Below are positions 6,984 through 15,032 of a stretch of 64,000 bases of DNA, piece by piece (position 1 is the first letter of the stretch; every line of letters starts with the position of its first letter). Where the stretch lies: the NCBI GenBank assembly GCA_045601245.1, contig JAZRZH010000009.1, positions 32,394 to 96,393 on the forward strand, written 5' to 3'. The notes beneath the pieces were generated by a model. It searched no databases. It had not been told where the DNA came from and worked only from the letters and a program-made list of their open reading frames with translations. The DNA is from Cacconaster sp045601245. Its GTDB lineage: Bacteria > Bacteroidota > Bacteroidia > Bacteroidales > UBA932. The position numbers were made by a program, and so were the translations under genes.

Positions 6984-8918
6984 TTATTTAAGTTCGTTTT
7001 CAATTTCTTTCTGTACATATGCGGTGAAATCCCCGATGGTCATTGTACCGAGGTTTTCGCCACCCTGCTTCCTGACTGACACTGTGCCGTCGGCCTCCTC
7101 CTTCTCTCCTACGATGAGCAGGAACGGGATACGCTTGATCTCATTCTCGCGTATCTTCTTGCCAATGGTCTCGTTACGGTCATCTATAGCGGCGCGAATT
7201 TCGTAATTATTAAGCAATTCGCAAACTTTTTTTGCAAAATCGTTGTATTTCTCGCTGATAGGCAGAATCATAGCCTGGTCGGAAGATAGCCAGAGAGGCA
7301 ATTTTCCGGCAGTGTGCTCGAGGAGCACTGCCACGAAACGCTCGAGTGAGCCGAACGGAGCGCGGTGAATCATTACAGGACGGTGCTTCTTGTCGTCGTT
7401 GCCGATATATTCGAGTTCGAAGCGTTCAGGAAGGTTGTAGTCCACCTGGATAGTGCCGAGCTGCCAGCTGCGTCCGAGAGCATCCTTGACCATAAAGTCA
7501 AGCTTCGGGCCGTAGAATGCGGCCTCGTCATACTCCACCACTGTAGGAAGCCCCTTCTCTTCAGCGGCCTCGATGATTGCTGCCTCGGCCTTTGCCCAGT
7601 TCTCCTCCGAACCGATGTACTTGCTGTGGTCAGTCTTGTGACGGAGTGACACCTGTGCGGTGAATTTATCGAACTTGAGAGTGCGGAATATGTAGAGCAC
7701 GATGTCGATTACCTTGCAGAACTCCTCCTTGATCTGGTCAGGACGGCAGAAGAGGTGTGCGTCGTCCTGGGTGAAGCTGCGTACGCGGGTGAGTCCGTGG
7801 AGTTCTCCGCTCTGCTCGTAGCGGTATACGGTGCCGAATTCGGCGAGACGTACAGGCAGATCCTTGTAGGAGCGCGGCTTGCTCTTGTAGATTTCGCAGT
7901 GGTGAGGGCAGTTCATAGGCTTGAGGAGATACTCCTCGCCTTCCTGCGGAGTGGTGATAGGACGGAATGAGTCCTTACCGTATTTTGCCCAGTGGCCGGA
8001 AGTCACGTAAAGCTCCTTGTTGCCGATGTGCGGTGTGATGACCTGCACGTATCCGTACTCCTTCTGAACCTTGCGGAGGAAATTTTCCAGGCGCAGGCGG
8101 AGTTCTGCACCCTTTGGAAGCCAGAGAGGAAGTCCCATTCCCACCTTCTGCGAGAATGTGAAGAGTTCCATCTCCTTGCCGATCTTGCGATGGTCGCGCT
8201 TCTTGGCCTCCTCGAGCATCACGAGATACTCGTCGAGCATGCTCTTCTTCGGGAAGGTAATGCCGTAGATGCGGGTCAGCATTTTGTTGTGCTCGTCACC
8301 GCGCCAGTATGCACCGGCGATGCTGGTGAGCTTCACGGCCTTGATCATCGAGGTGTCCCTCAAGTGCGGGCCGCGGCAGAGATCCGTGAAGTTACCGTTG
8401 GTATAGAATGAAATCGTGCCGTCCGCGAGCGCTTCGATGAGCTCGCATTTGTAAAACTCATCCTTGGCGGAGAACTTCTGAAGAGCATCCGCCTTGGAAA
8501 CGTCCTGACGGACGAATTTCTCCTTGGTGCGGGCAAGTTCGATCATCTTCTGCTCGATCTTCGGAAGGTCTGCGTCGGTCAGCTGCCTGCCTCCAAGATC
8601 GATATCATAATAGAAGCCGTTCTCAATGGCCGGTCCGATACCGAACTTCACGCCAGGATAGAGTTCCTGGAGTGCCTCAGCCATAAGGTGGGACGAAGAG
8701 TGCCAGAAGGTTGCCTTCGCCTCGCGGTCTTCCCATTTGTGAAGTTTCAATGTTGCGTCCTGGTTGATAGGACGGTCCAGATCATAGATATTGCCGTCAA
8801 CCGATGCAGACAACACATCGGCAGCCAGACGCGGGCTGATGCTTTCAGCAATCTGGAATGCTGTTACGCCCTGTTCGAATTCTTTGACGTTGCCGTCAGG
8901 AAATGTGATCTTAATCAT
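6984..8918 (-). CDS. thrS: Threonyl-tRNA synthetase
   Basis: Class II synthetase that charges tRNA-Thr. The 644 residues comprise an N-terminal TGS domain (MIKITFPDGNVKEFEQGVTA), the editing domain with FWHSSSHLMAEALQ, and the catalytic core. Core motifs include PMNCPHHCEIYKSKPRSYKD (zinc Cys and class II motif 2 region), LHGLTRVRSFTQDDAHLFC and PVMIHRAPFGSLERFVAVL. The anticodon-binding domain ends at the C-terminus. Full length. First gene of the minus-strand unit continuing into infC, rpmI and rplT, with a promoter 32 bp upstream. Confidence 0.98.
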   Translation of the reverse strand: MIKITFPDGNVKEFEQGVTAFQIAESISPRLAADVLSASVDGNIYDLDRPINQDATLKLHKWEDREAKATFWHSSSHLMAEALQELYPGVKFGIGPAIENGFYYDIDLGGRQLTDADLPKIEQKMIELARTKEKFVRQDVSKADALQKFSAKDEFYKCELIEALADGTISFYTNGNFTDLCRGPHLRDTSMIKAVKLTSIAGAYWRGDEHNKMLTRIYGITFPKKSMLDEYLVMLEEAKKRDHRKIGKEMELFTFSQKVGMGLPLWLPKGAELRLRLENFLRKVQKEYGYVQVITPHIGNKELYVTSGHWAKYGKDSFRPITTPQEGEEYLLKPMNCPHHCEIYKSKPRSYKDLPVRLAEFGTVYRYEQSGELHGLTRVRSFTQDDAHLFCRPDQIKEEFCKVIDIVLYIFRTLKFDKFTAQVSLRHKTDHSKYIGSEENWAKAEAAIIEAAEEKGLPTVVEYDEAAFYGPKLDFMVKDALGRSWQLGTIQVDYNLPERFELEYIGNDDKKHRPVMIHRAPFGSLERFVAVLLEHTAGKLPLWLSSDQAMILPISEKYNDFAKKVCELLNNYEIRAAIDDRNETIGKKIRENEIKRIPFLLIVGEKEEADGTVSVRKQGGENLGTMTIGDFTAYVQKEIENELK

Positions 8919-8949
8919 TACAACAGATTATAATAAGTAGTATATCCCG

Positions 8950-8957
8950 CAAAGATA
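8950..8957 (-). promoter_or_regulatory. Promoter -7 element of thrS
   Basis: TATCTTTG on the minus strand, a match to TAnnTTTG, 31 bp upstream of the thrS ATG. No convincing -33 TTG at the usual 19-20 bp spacing. Confidence 0.6.
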
Positions 8958-9013
8958 CTACTTAATTTGGGATTATTGCACGCAACAATACAATATTTGC
9001 ACAAGGCATTTCA

Positions 9014-9128
9014 GGCCACAGAATACTTCTGACGCAATCCTCATGTATTCTGTGGCAGCATTCCGGCCGGAAAGGGTCATTATCCTGCCACAGAATCGCC
9101 CTGACGGCATCCACACGTATCCTGTGGC
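9014..9128. repeat. Pair of ~42-nt hairpins spaced 73 bp (CCACAGAAT type)
   Basis: Two hairpin modules in the gap between thrS and the next gene. The first (9014-9055) has perfect 12-bp arms, GCCACAGAATAC and GTATTCTGTGGC, around an 18-base loop. The second (9087-9128) repeats it with GCCACAGAAT and ATCCTGTGGC arms. Near-identical hairpins occur at 38271-38310 and 38342-38383, spaced 72 bp. Function unknown; they belong to the 72-bp hairpin family described in the findings. Confidence 0.75.
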
Positions 9129-9159
9129 CGGAACGGCTGAAGGCGGAAGCCGGCGGGCA

Positions 9160-9993
9160 CTATTCCAAAACCGGTGCAGCCTTGATGACGGAGCGGGTCT
9201 TGCGGTCTATGCCCCATAGATTGCCCTCACCGTCGATGGCTATGCCCTGGCCGTGGAACGGAATGTCAATGGAGTGCGCGTGAACCAGACGCATGCCATA
9301 AGGCGGGAAATCCAGCACGAAGAGTTGCGTCGCGTCGTGGCCGGTGCAGTAGAAGCGTCCGTCCAGAAAGAGACAGCCAGACACGCTGTTGGGGCTCAGC
9401 TGCTCCAGGAGCGCCTTCGGCAGAATCCAGCCCTGCACGCGGCGCCAGTCCCTGTCATACTGCACGAACTGGGTCCACGAGTTGTCCCTCATCGGCTCGG
9501 CGCCGGAACTGTCCTTGCAATAATGAGCGAAACCGAGATACCAGCATCCGTCTCCACGGACCACCCAGGTGCAGGATCCGCTCTCTATGCCGAGGCTTAT
9601 GGTCCTGACGTGCTCCAGTGTCGCAGTGTCGAAGACCTCTATGGAACTGGCCATCGGCACTTCGGGGAAATTGGAATGCGAGCAGTACAGAAGCCCGTCA
9701 ATGACTATGCCACCGTCGAAATGCTTAATAAGCTCGGGATTATCCTCGCGCCATTCGGTCACCCTCCTGCCGCTGGTCTTTTCGCATTTCACAATGGCCT
9801 GATTGCCTATGCCATAGAAATAGTCATCATCCACGGCCACGCCCTGGGACGCTTCCGGGCACTCGAATGTCCTGACCGTAGCATATGATTTTGCGCCGAC
9901 TGTCTGCGCACCTGCATTCACGCCGAAGCCGGCTGCCGCACCCGCACAAAACATCAGCACCATGACGGCAAACAGAATATTGCTGTACTTCAC
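9160..9993 (-). CDS. Secreted protein with probable beta-propeller fold
   Basis: 277-residue exported protein. The N-terminus (ILFAVMVLMFCAGAAAGFG followed by VNAGAQ) is a signal peptide. The rest consists of short strand-like repeats with recurring pieces such as VAVDDDYFYGIGNQAIVKC, GGIVIDGLLYCSHSN and IAIDGEGNLWGIDRKTRSVI, typical of NHL/YVTN-like propellers. No catalytic motif is recognised, so the role is open; binding or periplasmic sensing is possible. It stands alone on the minus strand, divergent from the DUF4199 gene. Confidence 0.75.
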   Translation of the reverse strand: MKYSNILFAVMVLMFCAGAAAGFGVNAGAQTVGAKSYATVRTFECPEASQGVAVDDDYFYGIGNQAIVKCEKTSGRRVTEWREDNPELIKHFDGGIVIDGLLYCSHSNFPEVPMASSIEVFDTATLEHVRTISLGIESGSCTWVVRGDGCWYLGFAHYCKDSSGAEPMRDNSWTQFVQYDRDWRRVQGWILPKALLEQLSPNSVSGCLFLDGRFYCTGHDATQLFVLDFPPYGMRLVHAHSIDIPFHGQGIAIDGEGNLWGIDRKTRSVIKAAPVLE

Positions 9994-10047
9994 TTCTTAA
10001 TAATATCCGGTTAATTCTGCAAGTTAATGAATTTCGCCGGAAATTTA

Positions 10048-10055
10048 TACCTTTG
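10048..10055 (+). promoter_or_regulatory. Promoter -7 element of the DUF4199/GT2 operon
   Basis: TACCTTTG matches TAnnTTTG, 13 bp before the ATG at 10069. It excludes an apparent upstream start at 10027. Confidence 0.6.
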
Positions 10056-10068
10056 TATCATAAACATT

Positions 10069-10623
10069 ATGCGAATGGATATGGAAAATACACAGGCTAC
10101 GGCCGAGTCAAAATGGACTTCAGCGGCAAGGGACGGCGTGTTCCTGGCCCTCGTCACCATCATCCCGCAGACCATCAGCCCGCTTGTTGATTCGGCGGTG
10201 CTCGGGATGCTCCTCTGGGCGGTCAAGTTCGCCGGCTCCATATGGCTCCTGATGAGATTCCTAAAGCGTTTCGCGGCCAGCGGAATGGATGGCTCAGTCT
10301 CCGGATACGGCATACGGGTCTGCCTCTTCTCCTCTATCATCTGCGCAGCCTATGCATTCGCTATGTACAGCTTCATCTTCCCGGACCTTGTGACAGAGGC
10401 CTTCGAGCAGATTCCGGCACTCCTCAATGGCAAAGCAATGCCGGAAGAGGCAGAGGACATGCTCCTGAAGATGGAGGACAATTTCCCTCAATATGCATTC
10501 ACAGCAAACCTGATATGGGATTTCATCTGCGGCCTTATACTGAGCGCCATCCTCGCCGGCCCTGCGTCACAGGCATCACTTTTCGCAGGAGAGGAATCCG
10601 ATATTCAGGAAGAAGAATTATAA
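10069..10623 (+). CDS. DUF4199 family membrane protein
   Basis: 184-residue integral membrane protein beginning MRMDMENTQATAESKWTSAA. About four hydrophobic segments are visible, for example DGVFLALVTIIPQTISPLVD, LLWAVKFAGSIWLLMRFL, VCLFSSIICAAYAFAMYSFI and IWDFICGLILSAILAG, with an acidic tail. The frame is open from 10027, but the promoter at 10048-10055 requires the later ATG. It sits 4 bp upstream of a dolichol-phosphate-sugar synthase-like gene. Biochemical role unknown; neighbours suggest an envelope function. Confidence 0.8.
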   Translation: MRMDMENTQATAESKWTSAARDGVFLALVTIIPQTISPLVDSAVLGMLLWAVKFAGSIWLLMRFLKRFAASGMDGSVSGYGIRVCLFSSIICAAYAFAMYSFIFPDLVTEAFEQIPALLNGKAMPEEAEDMLLKMEDNFPQYAFTANLIWDFICGLILSAILAGPASQASLFAGEESDIQEEEL

Positions 10624-10627
10624 GACA

Positions 10628-11581
10628 ATGGAACTTTCTATCGTAATATCCCTCTTCAATGAAGTCGAATCGCTTCCGGAACTCACAGCCTGGATCGGCC
10701 GCACGCTGGAAGGCAAAGTATCGTCTTACGAGATCATAATGGTGGATGACGGCAGCACCGACGGATCGTGGGACAAGATCGTGGAACTCTCCGCCGCATA
10801 TCCGCAGATCCGCGGAATACGCTTCCGCCGCAACTACGGCAAATCCGCAGCACTTTATGAAGGCTTCGCCGCAGCTCAGGGCGATATCGTCGTGACGATG
10901 GACGCAGACCTGCAGGACGACCCTGAGGAGATCCCGGAGATGATGCGTATGATACGCGAGGACGGCTACGACCTGGTATCCGGATGGAAACGCAAGAGAT
11001 ATGACGACGTGCTGACCAAGAACATCCCGTCGAAGATATACAATGCCACCGCGCGCAAGGTGACAGGCATCAAATTGCATGACATGAACTGCGGCCTGAA
11101 GACATACCGCAACGAGGTGGTCAAGAACATAGAAGTGTACGGCGATATGCACCGCTTCATCCCTTATCTGGCAAAGCAGGCCGGATTCGGCAATATCGGT
11201 GAAAAGGAAGTGCACCATCAGGCGCGCAAGTACGGCAAGAGCAAATTCGGTCTTGAGCGCTTCATCCACGGGTTCCTGGACCTGATGACAATCTGGTTCC
11301 TCCAGAAGTTCGGCAAGAAACCTATGCATTTCTTCGGAGCGATGGGAACATTCACCTTCGTGGTGGGCTTTGTCATCACCCTATGGATCATCATAGAGAA
11401 ACTCATCCGCCAGAGCGCTGGACGCGCCTTCAGAGCAGTTACCGACCAGCCGCTGTTCTATCTCGCGCTGCTGGCCATCATACTCGGCACTATGCTCTTC
11501 CTCACCGGCTTCATAGCCGAGCTCATCTCACGCAGCACACAGGACCGCAACAAGTACAACATCCGCGAAACGCTGCGATAG
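10628..11581 (+). CDS. Family 2 glycosyltransferase, dolichyl/undecaprenyl-phosphate sugar synthase type
   Basis: 317 residues. A GT-A domain covers about 1-230: MELSIVISLFNEVESLPELT, then IIMVDDGSTDGSWD, a second acidic motif VVTMDADLQDDPEEIPEMM, and acceptor-site piece HHQARKYGKSKFGLERFIHG. Two C-terminal membrane segments follow (FGAMGTFTFVVGFVITLWII and PLFYLALLAIILGTMLFLTG). This is the architecture of enzymes that load a sugar onto a polyprenyl phosphate at the cytoplasmic face (GtrB/DPM1-like). The sugar is not predictable. Coupled to the DUF4199 gene 4 bp upstream. Confidence 0.9.
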   Translation: MELSIVISLFNEVESLPELTAWIGRTLEGKVSSYEIIMVDDGSTDGSWDKIVELSAAYPQIRGIRFRRNYGKSAALYEGFAAAQGDIVVTMDADLQDDPEEIPEMMRMIREDGYDLVSGWKRKRYDDVLTKNIPSKIYNATARKVTGIKLHDMNCGLKTYRNEVVKNIEVYGDMHRFIPYLAKQAGFGNIGEKEVHHQARKYGKSKFGLERFIHGFLDLMTIWFLQKFGKKPMHFFGAMGTFTFVVGFVITLWIIIEKLIRQSAGRAFRAVTDQPLFYLALLAIILGTMLFLTGFIAELISRSTQDRNKYNIRETLR

Positions 11582-11594
11582 CGGGAACAGAAAG

Positions 11595-11624
11595 AGCCCT
11601 CCGGACCACACAAACCGGAGGGCT
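11595..11624 (+). terminator. Terminator after the glycosyltransferase gene
   Basis: 10-bp perfect stem, AGCCCTCCGG (11595-11604) and CCGGAGGGCT (11615-11624), 13 bp after the stop. The T-run that follows is weak. Confidence 0.7.
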
Positions 11625-11675
11625 GCAAAGAAACTTCTCTATTCGCGACCGTAAAGGTCTGAGTCCTTCATTCCG

Positions 11676-12701
11676 CTATTTGAACCACTGGCTGCTGTCA
11701 ATGACCCAGACATCATCGCCGGCTTCCTTGAATATGGCATCGTATCTGGATGTCATAAGAGCAGCATACGGGCAGCAACCGCTATTAGCCATCTCCAGCC
11801 AGTCAGAATAATATACGGGAACATATCTGTATATCAATGAATAAGACACCCCGCATAATCTGGTATGGTTTTCCAGAGGTGCATGCCATACTGCAACGCC
11901 ATTTCCCTTTTGGCTTTTGTAATGACCAGGGACCGGATGGTCTGTCGTATCCCTTGGCACAACCTTCATACCTATGGACGATGTCACATCACCGGTTTCA
12001 TCATTAACCCATAATGTATCGGCAATCGGTGCAGGAATAGAATCTTCAGGTATATCTAATACAATATAATATTGTACTGTTAATGGACTCGCATTCGCAT
12101 CCGGCCCCACCATTTCATCAATGTCAAGTCCATCCAATGAATTTGAAATGTCCTTTTTCATTATAGAAACAGACGACCATTCGCTCCGGTACTGGTCCTC
12201 ATCAGGAATAGCATCAACGATCTCATCCAAAGCCTTTATGTCATCAGCCAAAGCTTGCAGCGCATTGACGGTCTCAGAATCGGCAGTGCTCATATCAAGG
12301 TTGCCCCATCCTCTTGCAACAACCGCCGGAGTGCGCTTATTGGAAGATATCGCCTCCCAATGATCGGCATAATTGGCGATAAATATCCGAGGCAACTCCT
12401 CGTCAGGATAAGCTGTAATACTGACATCATTGGCTTCGTAATACTTTTTAAGTAAAACTGCCTCTGAATAAAAATAATTACTGTCCTTTACGAACACAGA
12501 ATGGCTGACTGCGTGGAGTGACCTCAGGTAAATGAAATCCTTGACATCAGAGAGTTCCACAACAACCGACTGCTCATCGGAACGTGTTCCTGCATTTTTT
12601 CTGGATGCCTTTCCAGTCCCGGTGAAGTCATCGAAGGCTGAGCACGATGCGGCACAGATGACGCATGCTAGCGCGGAAATAATGATTGTACTTTTTTTCA
12701 T
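11676..12701 (-). CDS. Putative lipoprotein downstream of the ECF sigma/anti-sigma pair
   Basis: 341 residues from ATG 12701. The signal sequence MKKSTIIISALACVICAASC ends in a lipobox-like Cys followed by SAFDDF, so it is probably anchored to a membrane. No domain is recognised; the middle is acidic and Ser/Asp-rich and the C-terminus contains DVWVIDSSQWFK. An upstream extension of the frame to 12764 overlaps the preceding gene and lacks a signal peptide start, so it is rejected. It lies 11 bp after the anti-sigma/beta-barrel gene, so it is probably in the same regulon. Confidence 0.7.
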   Translation of the reverse strand: MKKSTIIISALACVICAASCSAFDDFTGTGKASRKNAGTRSDEQSVVVELSDVKDFIYLRSLHAVSHSVFVKDSNYFYSEAVLLKKYYEANDVSITAYPDEELPRIFIANYADHWEAISSNKRTPAVVARGWGNLDMSTADSETVNALQALADDIKALDEIVDAIPDEDQYRSEWSSVSIMKKDISNSLDGLDIDEMVGPDANASPLTVQYYIVLDIPEDSIPAPIADTLWVNDETGDVTSSIGMKVVPRDTTDHPVPGHYKSQKGNGVAVWHAPLENHTRLCGVSYSLIYRYVPVYYSDWLEMANSGCCPYAALMTSRYDAIFKEAGDDVWVIDSSQWFK

Positions 12702-12712
12702 ATTAATTGAAT

Positions 12713-13948
12713 TTAATTGTGTTTTAAATTGAATCTCAAGCCCGCCTGAAGCGAGAACAGGCACGGTGATACTTCATATATTGAATATTTCGGAAAATCG
12801 CCGAAATGGTATGATATCCCGGGTTCGATATATATGCTGCAGGCTTCGCCGAGCGCATACTGGTATCCTGCAGCTCCAATCGCAGACCAGAGGACGATGG
12901 AATTCGTTTTTAAAGGATCTTCACCGGCTTTCGCAGCCACGCAGGCTTCAATCATGCCTCCGGCCCTGACATACAGGTCGGACTTACCGACGGAGCAGAG
13001 ATCAGCCCTCAATGCCAGAGGCACTCCCAGGTAGTGGCTTTCCAACTTTATATTGCCAAACAATCCGACATAAGAGACAAGCATTGTATATGAGACACCG
13101 CTTTCGATGGCGAGACGTTCGCTGATCGGCGAAGAGACCACAATCCCGGCCGATATCGGGACCGAATATCTAACTTTATTCTGCAAGGTCACAACACCGG
13201 TTCCCTGGAGTCCGGCTTCAGCAGGAATCTCTTCATACACACCGGATGCCGAAGAAAAGCGGACAATGCTCGCAGCTTCTTCATGGGATGAAATGGTGTT
13301 GGCACTGAATGCCAAACTGAACCTTCTGCTTCGCTGCTCCCCTCCCTCCAACGAAGCGACATATCGCTCAATTGATGTGGTAGCGGTGCTGTTCAGGTCG
13401 GTCTGCGTATCGGTTTGTGGAAACGACTGGAATTCCGGTTGCGTGGCCTCAGGCCCCGATGAACTGACAGATGTGACAGAAACCGCAGGTCGGGCGGCAT
13501 CGGCTGCCGGGTGGGTTTCGGATGTGACAGGCTCAGACGCAACGGACCGACAAACCTCCGCAGCGGAAGGCGCTGCAGCTACAAGCGGTTTCTTTGCAGC
13601 CGTTGATACCTGAATCACAGACTCCTGAACCTCCGGTCCGATACCATCAACAGGCCCGGAAGTCCCGACGGCTTCGACCGCTTCCCCAGCATCGTTTTCC
13701 GCCATCAGGCCGATTCCATTCTGCGGAGCGTCGACGGCCCCTTCCGGAAGCAGAAAGAGTGCCGAGACGGCTGCGGCTGCAGCGATACCTGCCGTCATGG
13801 CGATTACCCTGCGGGCGCGGGCTCGTCTGCGCTGCCCTGCCGCAAGAGCGGAAACAGCCTCCCACATATCCTCGCCGCCATCTTCCCGTACCGTGCTGAC
13901 CTTTTCAGCCATTACTTCCAGCCAATCCATATCACCGTTTGTCTTCAT
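12713..13948 (-). CDS. Anti-sigma-like protein with one inner-membrane segment and C-terminal outer-membrane beta-barrel
   Basis: 411 residues. The N-terminal ~45 are soluble and basic at the end (GQRRRARARR). A single membrane segment follows (VIAMTAGIAAAAAVSALFLL, about 47-66), then a long Ser/Thr/Pro/Ala-rich linker to about 200, and alternating strand-like sequence to the end with a barrel-type terminus (PCLFSLQAGLRFNLKHN). It overlaps the ECF sigma gene by 17 bp. This matches the dual membrane-spanning anti-sigma factors (Dma) described in Bacteroides thetaiotaomicron: a cytoplasmic sigma-binding end, a linker across the periplasm and a barrel in the outer membrane. Architecture is read from sequence; sigma binding is inferred. 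Confidence 0.75.
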   Translation of the reverse strand: MKTNGDMDWLEVMAEKVSTVREDGGEDMWEAVSALAAGQRRRARARRVIAMTAGIAAAAAVSALFLLPEGAVDAPQNGIGLMAENDAGEAVEAVGTSGPVDGIGPEVQESVIQVSTAAKKPLVAAAPSAAEVCRSVASEPVTSETHPAADAARPAVSVTSVSSSGPEATQPEFQSFPQTDTQTDLNSTATTSIERYVASLEGGEQRSRRFSLAFSANTISSHEEAASIVRFSSASGVYEEIPAEAGLQGTGVVTLQNKVRYSVPISAGIVVSSPISERLAIESGVSYTMLVSYVGLFGNIKLESHYLGVPLALRADLCSVGKSDLYVRAGGMIEACVAAKAGEDPLKTNSIVLWSAIGAAGYQYALGEACSIYIEPGISYHFGDFPKYSIYEVSPCLFSLQAGLRFNLKHN

Positions 13949-14489
13949 CCTTACGATATTGTTTGATTTTCATTGCTATAAGTTTGCGGGCCCTCATCAA
14001 CTGAGTGGACGATGTCTGCTTCGTAATTCCGAGAGCAGCCGCAATTTCATCGTGTTTCATCTTTTCGAAAGCAAACAGGTTGAGCACCGTACGGCAGCCA
14101 TCCGGCAGTTCGGAAATCATTCCGAGAAGGACTTTTTCCGGTATTTTCACCACATCTTCCGGCTCAGGATCCGCAACATCCTCAACAAACTGGTCTGAGA
14201 ATATTTCAGGACCTTTCTTCCGCAGGCGCATCAGCGATTCATTGACCATTATCTTCACCGTCCAGGCCCTGAGGGACCCCTCACCGCGGTATTCAAAGCG
14301 CCGGATATTGTTGATGATCCTGACAAATCCTTCTTGGAATACATCCCTGGCATCGGGGTCGTTGTGCATATATCGCCGGCACACTGCCATCAGCTCTGGT
14401 TTCAACCGGTCATACAGAAGCCTCATAGCCGCCTCCTCCCCTTTCTTGCATCTACTGACAAGGTCTATTTCGGATATCTGCTGTTCCAT
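13932..14489 (-). CDS. ECF-type RNA polymerase sigma factor
   Basis: 185 residues. Region 2 is seen in LLYDRLKPELMAVCRRYMHN followed by DPDARDVFQEGFVRIINNI. Region 4 is at the C-terminus: LPDGCRTVLNLFAFEKMKHD, then EIAAALGITKQTSSTQLMRA, a helix-turn-helix for the -35 element. No region 1 or 3, as in ECF factors. It overlaps the anti-sigma/barrel gene by 17 bp, so they are translationally coupled and probably form a signalling pair that also controls the downstream lipoprotein. Confidence 0.93.
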   Translation of the reverse strand: MEQQISEIDLVSRCKKGEEAAMRLLYDRLKPELMAVCRRYMHNDPDARDVFQEGFVRIINNIRRFEYRGEGSLRAWTVKIMVNESLMRLRKKGPEIFSDQFVEDVADPEPEDVVKIPEKVLLGMISELPDGCRTVLNLFAFEKMKHDEIAAALGITKQTSSTQLMRARKLIAMKIKQYRKDEDKR

Positions 14490-14555
14490 CTTTCACTGAT
14501 ATAAATGCAAGGAATGCCAAAGTCTGCAAAAAGACAGTCTAAAAATACAAAAAAA

Positions 14556-14581
14556 AGAGGATGACTTGTCCGTCATCCTCT
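14556..14581 (-). terminator. Terminator of the bactofilin gene
   Basis: 10-bp stem, AGAGGATGAC (14556-14565) and GTCATCCTCT (14572-14581), with a six-base loop. On the minus strand it is followed by a run of Ts, a typical intrinsic terminator closing the long DUF1573-to-bactofilin unit. Confidence 0.85.
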
Positions 14582-14603
14582 CCTGAAATCATTCTGCGGA
14601 ATG

Positions 14604-15020
14604 TCAGATGTTCTCCAATCTCCTGCGTAACTCCTCCGCTGCAGCGGAGAATTCTTCTTCAGTGATGATGCTGCAGTTCCCCTCGAAGGTGGCACCGTTC
14701 TCAACGCCCAGGACGCCGCTGCGGATATCACCCCTCAATCGGCCGGTAGATGTAATGTTGACAAGATTTGAAGCAGTGATGTTGCCTGTCAGGGTTCCGG
14801 AAATGTCCGCATTGCAGCAAATCAGATCTCCGGCAACGACACCTTCAGCTCCAATAACGACCTTGCCCTCACACATCACGGGGCCGTTCACCACTCCGTC
14901 AATACGTATGTCCGCAACAGACACGAGAGAGGCGGCTGAAAGCACGGTACCGACAGGTATGCGGGTTATTCCGTTCACCGGAATAGATTTATTCTCCTTG
15001 CCTTTGATCCTGAATAACAT
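14604..15020 (-). CDS. Bactofilin family cytoskeletal protein
   Basis: 138 residues with the bactofilin beta-helix core: IRIDGVVNGPVMCEGKVVIG, AEGVVAGDLICCNADISG, LTGNITASNLVNITSTGRL and RGDIRSGVLGVENGATFEG. The repeats alternate valine-rich strands with Gly turns; the C-terminal tail is a short charged helix. Bactofilins polymerise without nucleotide and shape cell-wall growth or act as scaffolds. It is the last gene of its operon, 12 bp after lpdA. Confidence 0.9.
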   Translation of the reverse strand: MLFRIKGKENKSIPVNGITRIPVGTVLSAASLVSVADIRIDGVVNGPVMCEGKVVIGAEGVVAGDLICCNADISGTLTGNITASNLVNITSTGRLRGDIRSGVLGVENGATFEGNCSIITEEEFSAAAEELRRRLENI

Positions 15021-15032
15021 ATTATTATCCGT

